A stretch of 64,000 nucleotides of DNA from Nostoc sp. KVJ3 (GTDB lineage Bacteria > Cyanobacteriota > Cyanobacteriia > Cyanobacteriales > Nostocaceae), in NCBI RefSeq assembly GCF_026127265.1, contig NZ_WWFG01000001.1:2519501-2583500 (forward strand). The letters are read 5' to 3'. The translations under genes and the position numbers were made by a program. Shown piece after piece: positions 10,707 through 17,545 of the stretch. Under the pieces are notes generated by a model that saw only the letters and a program-made list of their open reading frames with translations, ran no database searches and was not told the DNA's origin. Positions within the stretch are counted from its first letter, which is position 1. Each line of letters begins with the position of its first letter.

Positions 10707-10747
10707 ATTGCCAGGAATGTCTTGACCTGGGGATGTTGATTTAAGAC
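10707..10747 (-). pseudogene. Relic of an NRPS adenylation domain upstream of aptA
   Basis: Read on the minus strand, this 41-base stretch encodes VLNQHPQV and then, after a short deletion and a frame change, DIPGN. Both are consecutive motifs from the C-terminal subdomain of A domains; the intact versions in this window have about 10 residues between them. It therefore looks like a scar of a deleted or recombined NRPS module just upstream of the present aptA start. Confidence 0.45.
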
Positions 10748-10797
10748 GTAGGAAACAGAGAGCAATATTCCTTCTGCTTCCGACCTCTGTTATTGAT

Positions 10798-10889
10798 AGG
10801 ACTTACGCAAAACTACACACGGTAGGGGCAATTCATGAATTGCCCCTACCTGAAAATTAGGGTCTCGACTAAAGTTTTGCGTAAGTCCT
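10798..10889. mobile_element. MITE-like palindromic element
   Basis: The element has 17-bp perfect terminal inverted repeats (AGGACTTACGCAAAACT at 10798-10814 and its complement at 10873-10889). Inside lies a 30-bp perfect palindrome (10821-10850, arms GGTAGGGGCAATTCA). It is 92 bp long with no coding capacity. A second copy with the same termini lies at 35142-35232, so this is a mobile, non-autonomous repeat family. Confidence 0.8.
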
Positions 10890-11053
10890 GATTGCATCAA
10901 GTAAGGTGACTGCGCTAAACAAAAAGATCGCGTCCACAGCGCACAATATCGGCTGCATCAAAGCAGGGCTAAAACTCTGTTATGACATACAGCCCTTCTT
11001 CAACGAGTGATTCCTGCTCTTGGAGGGATTTGGCAGCAAGTTCCCTCTAAAAT

Positions 11054-11113
11054 TGCCCTAAAAAAGGGGGACTTTGACTCTGCTTCCCCCCTTCTAAGCT
11101 ACGGTGTAGACAC
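11054..11113. repeat. Degenerate copy of the MITE found at 29916-30079
   Basis: The core AAAAGGGGGACTTTGACTCT and the end CTACGGTGTA are shared with the intact element at 29916-30079. Only one terminus (ACGGTGTAGACACA, near 11101) is recognisable, so this is an old, truncated copy. It lies just downstream of the 130-residue gene. Confidence 0.55.
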
Positions 11114-11120
11114 AGTGAAA

Positions 11121-11513
11121 TTATTCCTCAACAATTTCAACTGTTGTTGGTTGCGGAATCTCTTCGGTAGCAGTAGTGCTTTCTGGGCTAAGTTGATTTT
11201 TCAGTTTGAGTTTTAGCTCCTCTGTAATGGGTAAATCTTTAATTTCTTTGAGGAGGTATCTTACTGATTCGGTTTTGCTACGCTCTGCATAGACGGCCTT
11301 GAGAATAGCTTCAATTCCATATCCCGCTACAGTATCTCCCAGAACGGTTATTAGACCAAGCAATCCTATACCTCCGATGATGCCAAAGGGCCCTCCCAAG
11401 GCTGTGAGGGCAGCTGCAACAGCAGCGGAACTACCTCCTGATGTGGCTGCTAGAACCACGAGAATTACACCAGGAAGACCCAGACCAGCGAGTTTTTTAA
11501 CGATTTCGTCCAT
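11121..11513 (-). CDS. Small Gly/Ala-rich membrane-associated protein, function unknown
   Basis: The protein has 130 residues. Residues about 10-75 are strongly hydrophobic and rich in Gly and Ala (LAATSGGSSAAVAAAL, GGPFGIIGGIGLLGL) and could form two membrane helices. Residues 75-130 are a charged amphipathic tail (KTESVRYLLKEIKDLPITEEL) ending in a Thr/Glu-rich segment. I have the impression that similar small proteins occur in other cyanobacteria but know no assigned function. It could be a small pore-forming or membrane-interacting effector, or a structural membrane peptide; this is a guess from composition only. It is separated from aptA by about 430 bases that include a MITE, so it is probably not part of the NRPS operon. 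Confidence 0.6.
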   Translation of the reverse strand: MDEIVKKLAGLGLPGVILVVLAATSGGSSAAVAAALTALGGPFGIIGGIGLLGLITVLGDTVAGYGIEAILKAVYAERSKTESVRYLLKEIKDLPITEELKLKLKNQLSPESTTATEEIPQPTTVEIVEE

Positions 11514-11742
11514 TGTAATTACCTAAAGTCCTTATACTCTGTGGTTAAAACATTACTAAGGGTATAAGATAGAGTCTTTGTAAATAAAGAAACCTATCTC
11601 AGAATCTAGACTAAGCTAGATAAGAGTCATTCGCCCTCAGATTGGGTTAATATTTTTTGAGTTTTATTTCTATTTACCCCGATCTGATGGTTCCGTTTTT
11701 TTTTCCATCCTCAGCATCAGTATCCCCAATCATCTCTTCAAA

Positions 11743-11844
11743 CTATTGTGAACTAAGGTTTTCTACATACTCATGTGTCACCTCATCAGGAACAATTAAG
11801 CCACATATTGCCCTAGATTTAACTGGCATATTAGTTAGTGTCAT
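11743..11844 (-). CDS. Possible small ORF (33 residues), frame open beyond its TAG stop
   Basis: On the minus strand an ATG at 11844 opens a frame of 33 codons (begins MTLTNMPVKSRAICGLIVPD) that ends at TAG (11743-11745). The same frame then stays open for 22 more codons (FEEMIGDTDAEDG...) to a TAA at 11674-11676. It lies upstream of and on the same strand as the 130-residue gene. No clear ribosome binding site is seen. It may be a degraded small gene with one nonsense codon, or noise. Confidence 0.2.
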   Translation of the reverse strand: MTLTNMPVKSRAICGLIVPDEVTHEYVENLSSQ

Positions 11845-11849
11845 AAATG

Positions 11850-12160
11850 GTTAGAGAATATTTAAAAAGTATTAATAAATAGACTCAAATTTTATCATTT
11901 TATTTTTCTTGACTAGGGATTGAAATTTGTAATATTTGTATAAATCAATCCCCTTGAGTTTTTTAAATTTCAAAAAATAAATAAACTAGCTTTTTTAAAA
12001 CTCAAGCCAATAACCGGATCTTCCGAATAATCTCAGATTTATCAAGAAAATGCAATAGCTGTTAAGACATTTAAGTTAATAATTAAGTAGACAGTTAAGA
12101 CAGTTAAGACAGTTAAGACAGTTAAGTGGATAATTAAAGTATTTAAAATAGTTATTGATA
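11850..12160. other. AT-rich non-coding spacer with 9-bp tandem repeats
   Basis: This is very AT-rich and has no credible gene. Four perfect tandem copies of ACAGTTAAG occupy 12091-12126, with degenerate copies on both sides (for example GTTAAGACATTTAAG near 12061). The tract reappears inverted at 12889-12924. Confidence 0.6.
12091..12126 (+). repeat. ACAGTTAAG x4 tandem repeat (left arm of an inverted pair)
   Basis: There are four perfect consecutive 9-bp units. The same unit, inverted (CTTAACTGT), is repeated four times at 12889-12924. The two tracts face each other across about 760 bp that hold the TnpB remnant and another gene fragment. Confidence 0.85.
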
Positions 12161-12189
12161 CTCCCCACCGCGTAGGCGGATAGGGATTC
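12161..12189 (-). mobile_element. IS200/IS605-type right-end hairpin remnant
   Basis: CTCCCCACCGCGTAGGCGG (12161-12179) carries the small CCGC-GTAG-GCGG hairpin that in cyanobacterial IS200/IS605 elements lies just past the tnpB stop. In intact elements this region is the right end and the 3' part of the guide (omega) RNA. Here it follows the tnpB relic directly. Confidence 0.6.
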
Positions 12190-12312
12190 TTAAGAAATCC
12201 AGAAACGGATTCTTAAGGGCGCTATCAAGTCGCCGCTACTGATTCTACTTAGATCTAGCCCAAGCTTCACCGCTACTTTTCTTAGAATGTTAGCTGCACC
12301 GTTGGCATCATC
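12190..12312 (-). pseudogene. TnpB (IS200/IS605 family) C-terminal remnant
   Basis: The minus-strand frame ending at TAA (12190-12192) encodes DDANGAANILRKVAVKLGLD followed by LSRISSGDLIAPLRIRFWIS. DxNGAANI is the third RuvC motif with its catalytic Asp, and the tail is typical of cyanobacterial TnpB/OrfB proteins. Only about 40 codons survive; upstream sequence on this strand no longer matches TnpB. It is a dead 3' end of an insertion sequence. Confidence 0.75.
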
Positions 12313-12676
12313 TCCTCAAACCAATGAACGTAACTGATTTTCTGACACATACAAGATTGTAAATAGCGGAATTTATCTAATAGCGTATGTCCCCATTGTG
12401 CGGCATATAGATACAAGCTGTAAAATCAGATAAGCTATCAAGCTAACGTAAATTTTTAGGTGATACCATTAACCGCTAATAGATTGGGGAATAAATATTA
12501 GTTTAAAACGAATCGAACGCCTGACTAGCAATCTTTTTGAGATATCTCATCAAGATGATTGCTGGTGTAAATCAGTATTTAATTTGTAAATAAAATCACC
12601 ATTAGCTTAAATATCATTTTTAGCGATCGCTTGTTTTTGCTCCGACTTCACAAAACCGCGTTGCTCCCTTGGTTGA
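12313..12676. other. Non-coding spacer
   Basis: I see no credible gene, RNA or repeat here. It is AT-rich between 12420 and 12640, with one HIP1 site near 12622. Confidence 0.4.
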
Positions 12677-12805
12677 GTGTATTCGGGTGAGTTGGAGGAG
12701 TCGGTGCAGAAGTTTTTGGAGATGTTGGGGAAGTCCAAGCGCCCTTATTTGACAGCTTTGGAAGAAAGATTGCTGAGTGTTTTGGAGTTGGAAATTAGGT
12801 TTTAA
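12677..12805 (+). pseudogene. 3' fragment of an unknown gene
   Basis: From 12677 to the TAA at 12803-12805 a frame of 42 codons reads like genuine protein: ELEESVQKFLEMLGKSKRPY and then LTALEERLLSVLELEIRF. It is amphipathic and helix-forming. Upstream it is closed by a TGA and no start codon is present, so it looks like the C-terminal tail of a gene whose 5' part was lost. Family not recognised. Confidence 0.35.
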
Positions 12806-12888
12806 TTGCAAACTGCTAGTGTATAAAAACTTTCAACATCTGTGTGATTCCTTAACTACAAAGAAGTTGCAATTAGTAATTATTTTTT

Positions 12889-12924
12889 CTTAACTGTCTT
12901 AACTGTCTTAACTGTCCTAACTGT
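12889..12924 (-). repeat. CTTAACTGT x4 tandem repeat (right arm of the inverted pair)
   Basis: There are four consecutive 9-bp units, the fourth with one mismatch (CCTAACTGT). They are the reverse complement of the ACAGTTAAG tract at 12091-12126. Decayed copies (CTTAAATATTTTAAATG) trail off to about 12960. Confidence 0.85.
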
Positions 12925-13264
12925 CTTAAATATTTTAAATGTTTTAACTATTTTAACTGGTATTGTATTTTGTTGATAAATATGAGATGATTCACAGTAT
13001 TAGATTCAGCGTGTTATTTAAAATACAGTAAGTTTATTTAAAAAAATAGTTTACTCTTGTAAGTACAGTTCTACTCGAACTCAAAAATAAATTTAGCCCA
13101 AAAATTAGTACTATTCCTAAAGAGGTTGAGATTTCAAAAACAGTTTAAATCGTTTATGAATAATTTTAGTTGCTAGCTATTACCCAATGCTAACCAGTTT
13201 TTGCAAAAGTGTAGCCAGCTAATTTTTCTCATTAAAGAGCGATAAAAAAAGGATATAAAAGCTA
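12925..13264 (+). promoter_or_regulatory. Leader and presumed promoter region of the aeruginosin-type cluster
   Basis: These 340 bases are AT-rich and lie upstream of the first plus-strand biosynthetic gene; no gene is seen. A weak ribosome binding site (AAGGAT) lies about 10 bases before the ATG at 13265. I cannot point to a convincing -10/-35 pair. Because aptA is transcribed away on the other side, this is the likeliest place for the cluster's main promoter. Confidence 0.3.
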
Positions 13265-16200
13265 ATGCAGTTGGATAATAATAGTCAAATTTTAGCAAAT
13301 TCAAGTCATAAAGATTTTATCCAAAGAGATATAGAAGTTGCTATTCGGTCGAGTTTGACTGTGGATGATTGTGTAGTACTAGAGAGACAAACAAAAAAAT
13401 TAAAACAGGAGTTAGTTGCCTATGTAGTTCCATCAGGTTTATTTACGCCAGAACAATTGTTATCTCATTTGCTAACAATTCTGCCTAACGAATGGATACC
13501 GAAAGCAATTGTACCAGTCTCCACCATCCCCTTAACAGATACAGGAGAGTTAGACAAAGTTACTCTAACCAGTTTAGAAGTTATTGACTTTGACTTAATG
13601 CGTCATATAGAAGAGCAATTAGAGTCATTCTCAGAAATTGAACGTGTTGCGGTGGTTATTGAACCAGGAGTTACAAGTATTCCTCCTGTACATTTAGAGG
13701 ATTTGCTAGGCGATCTGAGTATCGCCTCTAAAGATAACCAGCAAAATTTACAAGCAAACACACCTAGTCAAAAGATAGAAAATACAAACTCTGACTCGTT
13801 AAAAAAGCTAGCTATTAGTCACGGAGAGGCTTTGCAATGCCCTCAAGACGTTCCCAAAACTTTAGGTGAAGTACTGCAACGCGCTACTAAACAGTCAAGC
13901 AAAGGCATCATTTACATTCAGTCTGATGGTAGTGAGAAAGTTCAATTTTATAAAGAATTATGGCAAGATGCTCACAAGATTTTAGCTGGACTGAGAAAGC
14001 TAGGACTCAAGCCGCAAGATAAAGTAATTTTTCAACTAGCAGATAATCAAGATTTCATTTGTGCTTTCTGGGGTTGCGTACTAGGGGGCTTTGTTCCAGT
14101 GCCAATATCCATTGCCTCAACCTACGAACTAGCCAACAGTACTGTAAGCAAACTACAAAACACTTGGAAGATACTAGGAAAACCCATTGTTATAACCAGT
14201 GCTTCTTTAGCCCCTAACATTCATAGTTTGTCAAGGCTTTTAAATTTAGAAAACTTTCAAGTTGCAATTATTGATCGGTTGCGCGAGTGCGAACCGGATT
14301 TCAACTTGCATCAAAGTCAGCCAGAGGATTTAGCGATTTTGTTTTTGACTTCTGGAAGCACTGGTATACCCAAGTGTGTGATGCTGAATCATCGCAATTT
14401 ATTGAGTATGACATCTGGCTTAGTTTTAATGGGTCATTTCTCCAGTCAGGAAACTGTTTTAAACTGGATGCCATTGGATCATGTCGGTGCATTGATATCT
14501 CTCAGTGTTATGGCCGTTAATTTAGGTTGTCAACAGATAAATGTACCCACTGATTTGATTGTGCAAAATCCGCTCAAGTGGCTAGATTTGATTGATTTGC
14601 ATAAAGCTACGATTAGTTGGGCCCCTAACTTTGCATTTTCCCTTATTTGCGATGCCCTTGGCGACCTTTCCTACGGAACGCTGCGCGAACCGTATCGCGC
14701 GATCGATATGAGTCGAAAGCACTGGGATTTATCTTCAATGAGGTTTGCGATCAACGCAGGAGAGCCGATTGTAACTAAAGTAGCGAGGAATTTTCTCAAG
14801 CTACTTAGCCGCCACGGTTTGCAGACTAATGCTATTCACCCAGCCTTTGGGATGTGCGAAACCGCTTCTGGTATTACTTTCTCCGACAGTTTTTCTCTAG
14901 AATCTTCATCAGATGACACTTCATTTGTAGAACTTGGGCATCCAATTGCTGGTGCTTCACTACGTATCGTTGATGAAAATGAACAAATAGTTATAGAAAA
15001 TACCATTGGTCGTCTACAGGTAAAAGGTGCATCTGTTACCTCTGGTTACTATCAAAATCCCCAGGCGAACCAAGAAGTTTTTACCCATGATGGTTGGTTT
15101 AATACCGGGGATTTAGGGTTTCTTCACCAAGGACGTTTAACCATTACTGGACGGCACAAAGATGTGATTATCATCAATGGGCTAAACTACTACTGTCATG
15201 AAATTGAAGCTGCAATTGAAGAAATTACAGGCGTAGAAGTTTCTTATACCGCAGCTTGTGCCATCCGAGTCACTGGAAGTAATACCGATAAATTAGCCAT
15301 ATTTTTCAGTCCCAAACTTTTGGATGACAAGAGTTTAGTGAGTCTCATCAAGGAAATTCGCACTCAAGTTGTCAACAGCCTAAAAGTAAATCCAGATTAT
15401 CTGATTCCAGTAGATAAAGAAATTATTCCTAAAACCGCCATTGGTAAAATTCAGCGATCGCAACTTAGCCAGCGCTTCAACACAGGTGAGTTTAAACCAA
15501 TTCTTAAACGGATTGATATATTACTGGGTAATATCAATACCATTCCTGACTGGTTCTATCGTCAAGTATGGAAGCCCAAATCCCCAATTACTTTTAATTC
15601 TTCTCTAGCTCTGATTAATTCTACCTTAGTATTTCTTGATTCTGAAGGGTTGGGTGCATATTTATGTCAAATGCTCTCCGAAAATAACCTACCATACATA
15701 ACTGTTTCACCTGGCAAAGATTTTCTTAAAATCAATCGCTCATGCTATACAATTACTCCACAAAAAGCTCAAGACTACCAATTTCTAATTGAATCACTAG
15801 CAACAGATAATATTATTATTGGACAGATACTTCACATCTGGACTTATGACAAGTATATTGGCGAAGTTAAGAGCAAAGATGCCCTCGAGGAAGCACAACA
15901 ACAAGGAATATATAGTTTATTATTTCTAGCTCAAGCCTTAGCCAAAGTTCAGGGTTTTGACCATTCGGTTAACTTATTATTTATTTCCAGTCATATCCAA
16001 TCTATTGCCTCAACTGACCCAATAGCTTACGAGAAATCAGCAGTATTGGGGTTATTAAAAACCATTCCTCAAGAACTACCTTGGTTGAACTGTCGCCACA
16101 TCGATTTGCTTTTTACGCAAGTTGAAACTAACGGTTCGTATATTTTGCAAGAACTGAAAATATCCTCGAAAGAGCGAGAAATAGCCTATAGAAATGGTCA

Positions 16201-17545
16201 GCGTTTAGTTCCTCGTTTAGAAAAAGTCGATTTGGCAAGAGAAGCTAAATCGTCAATTTCTTTCAAGTTAGGAGGAATGTATTTAATCAGTGGAGGACTT
16301 GGAGGTGTAGGTATCGAGATTGCCCGATATCTACTGAAACATTACCAAGCTAGACTACTGTTGGTTGGCAGAACTCCTTTACCTGATAAAAGTACTTGGA
16401 ATGACCATCTAGAGCAGGGAAATGCTATTGAACAACGCCTGAAAGCCTACCAGGAACTTGAACAGCTTGAGGGAGAAATAATTTATGAAGCTGTTGATAT
16501 TTGTGACTTAAAACAGTTGCAGATAGTAGTTGAAAAAGCTCAATCCCAATGGGGGAAAAATCTGGATGGCGTAATCCATTTAGCCGGAACTTTCCACGAA
16601 CAGCTTGTACTTGAAGAAACTCAAGAGAACTTAGCAGCAGTGCTGCATCCCAAGATGTTGGGTGCTTGGACGTTGCATCAATTGGTAAAAGACAATAGCG
16701 ACAGCATTTTTATCAACTTTTCTTCAGCACACGGTTTTTTTGGTAGTACTGCTGTCGGCGCTTATGCTGCTGCCAATAGTTTTCTCGATCGCTTTTGCGA
16801 TTATCAAAAATACAATAGCAAATTAGCGAGCTATTGTTTAGCTTGGAGTATGTGGAATGACACAGGTATGAGCCAAGGTTATCAGATGAAAAATCTGATC
16901 CGCGCGAAAGGTTTCCATGTGATGTCCTCCTATCAGGGAATATCTTCAATGCTTGCAAGCTTACAACATCAGCAAGGGCATTTATTGATAGGTTTGGATG
17001 GCGGCAACCAAAACATTCAACGTTGGCAGTCGTCAGCTTTTAATTTACACAAGTTAACTGGCTATTTTACCACTACTAGCAGTAATAATATTGTTAAATT
17101 ATCAGACTTACAGGTGCAAGACCGCTTTGGAAATTACTGTACCTGCAACTTGGTAATGGTTAACGAAATGCCCTTAACTTTAAATGGCGTAATTGATAAA
17201 AACAAATTAATTCGGCAGTTTACTCATCAGGAAGAAAACCCTTATGTAGCACCCAGAAACGAAGTAGAGCAAAAAATTGCTCAAATTTGGCAGCAAGTTT
17301 TAAGCATCCCACCTCCTAGCATTCACAACAACTTCTTTGAACTGGGAGGAAATTCTTTGCTCGCCTTCCAAGTCATTTCTCGATTACGCGAGGCTTTTTC
17401 TGTTGAGTTGTCGCTAAATCGTTTTTTTGTATCCCCTACTATCGCTGCTTTGGGAGAAAGCCTTGAGGCCCTGCTAACTGTTGTCAGAAATTGGAATGCA
17501 GCTATTGATGACGCAGAAAAAGAATATGAGGGAGGGGTGTTATAA
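13265..17545 (+). CDS. aerA: AerA-like loading synthetase: acyl-adenylating domain - ketoreductase - PCP
   Basis: The protein has 1426 residues. Residues about 15-105 resemble the last part of an A domain (ELVAYVV ... PLTDTGELDKVTL). An AMP-ligase of the acyl/fatty-acid type follows (about 200-740; LFLTSGSTGIPK near 355, HPAFGMCETASG, GWFNTGDLGF, GRHKDVIIINGLNY). Then come a ketoreductase (SGGLGGVG near 1007; FSSAHG and GAYAAAN supplying Ser, Tyr, Asn), another short A-tail fragment (NEMPLTLNGVIDKNKL) and a carrier protein (LGGNSLL, Ser near 1363). A ligase-KR-carrier order is that of aeruginosin AerA, which activates an alpha-keto acid such as phenyl- or hydroxyphenylpyruvate and reduces it to the hydroxy acid that caps the peptide. 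It is immediately followed by aerB. A repeat-like insertion lies at 14661-14693. Confidence 0.75.
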   Translation: MQLDNNSQILANSSHKDFIQRDIEVAIRSSLTVDDCVVLERQTKKLKQELVAYVVPSGLFTPEQLLSHLLTILPNEWIPKAIVPVSTIPLTDTGELDKVTLTSLEVIDFDLMRHIEEQLESFSEIERVAVVIEPGVTSIPPVHLEDLLGDLSIASKDNQQNLQANTPSQKIENTNSDSLKKLAISHGEALQCPQDVPKTLGEVLQRATKQSSKGIIYIQSDGSEKVQFYKELWQDAHKILAGLRKLGLKPQDKVIFQLADNQDFICAFWGCVLGGFVPVPISIASTYELANSTVSKLQNTWKILGKPIVITSASLAPNIHSLSRLLNLENFQVAIIDRLRECEPDFNLHQSQPEDLAILFLTSGSTGIPKCVMLNHRNLLSMTSGLVLMGHFSSQETVLNWMPLDHVGALISLSVMAVNLGCQQINVPTDLIVQNPLKWLDLIDLHKATISWAPNFAFSLICDALGDLSYGTLREPYRAIDMSRKHWDLSSMRFAINAGEPIVTKVARNFLKLLSRHGLQTNAIHPAFGMCETASGITFSDSFSLESSSDDTSFVELGHPIAGASLRIVDENEQIVIENTIGRLQVKGASVTSGYYQNPQANQEVFTHDGWFNTGDLGFLHQGRLTITGRHKDVIIINGLNYYCHEIEAAIEEITGVEVSYTAACAIRVTGSNTDKLAIFFSPKLLDDKSLVSLIKEIRTQVVNSLKVNPDYLIPVDKEIIPKTAIGKIQRSQLSQRFNTGEFKPILKRIDILLGNINTIPDWFYRQVWKPKSPITFNSSLALINSTLVFLDSEGLGAYLCQMLSENNLPYITVSPGKDFLKINRSCYTITPQKAQDYQFLIESLATDNIIIGQILHIWTYDKYIGEVKSKDALEEAQQQGIYSLLFLAQALAKVQGFDHSVNLLFISSHIQSIASTDPIAYEKSAVLGLLKTIPQELPWLNCRHIDLLFTQVETNGSYILQELKISSKEREIAYRNGQRLVPRLEKVDLAREAKSSISFKLGGMYLISGGLGGVGIEIARYLLKHYQARLLLVGRTPLPDKSTWNDHLEQGNAIEQRLKAYQELEQLEGEIIYEAVDICDLKQLQIVVEKAQSQWGKNLDGVIHLAGTFHEQLVLEETQENLAAVLHPKMLGAWTLHQLVKDNSDSIFINFSSAHGFFGSTAVGAYAAANSFLDRFCDYQKYNSKLASYCLAWSMWNDTGMSQGYQMKNLIRAKGFHVMSSYQGISSMLASLQHQQGHLLIGLDGGNQNIQRWQSSAFNLHKLTGYFTTTSSNNIVKLSDLQVQDRFGNYCTCNLVMVNEMPLTLNGVIDKNKLIRQFTHQEENPYVAPRNEVEQKIAQIWQQVLSIPPPSIHNNFFELGGNSLLAFQVISRLREAFSVELSLNRFFVSPTIAALGESLEALLTVVRNWNAAIDDAEKEYEGGVL
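14661..14693 (+). repeat. Intragenic short repeat inside aerA
   Basis: CCTTTCCTACGGAACGCTGC continuing into GCGAACCG has the look of a short interspersed repeat common in Nostoc genomes, normally found between genes. Here it is in frame and encodes LSYGTLREP between SLICDAL and HWDLSSMRF, where AMP-ligases usually have a shorter loop. Confidence 0.5.

Noticed and set aside
11657..11854. Plus-strand frame of 65 codons in the spacer
   Set aside because: Low-complexity Ser/Phe-rich translation; the opposite strand reads more like protein, and there is no ribosome binding site.
12091..12924. Possible CRISPR array
   Set aside because: The 9-bp units are directly adjacent with no spacers, and no cas genes are present.
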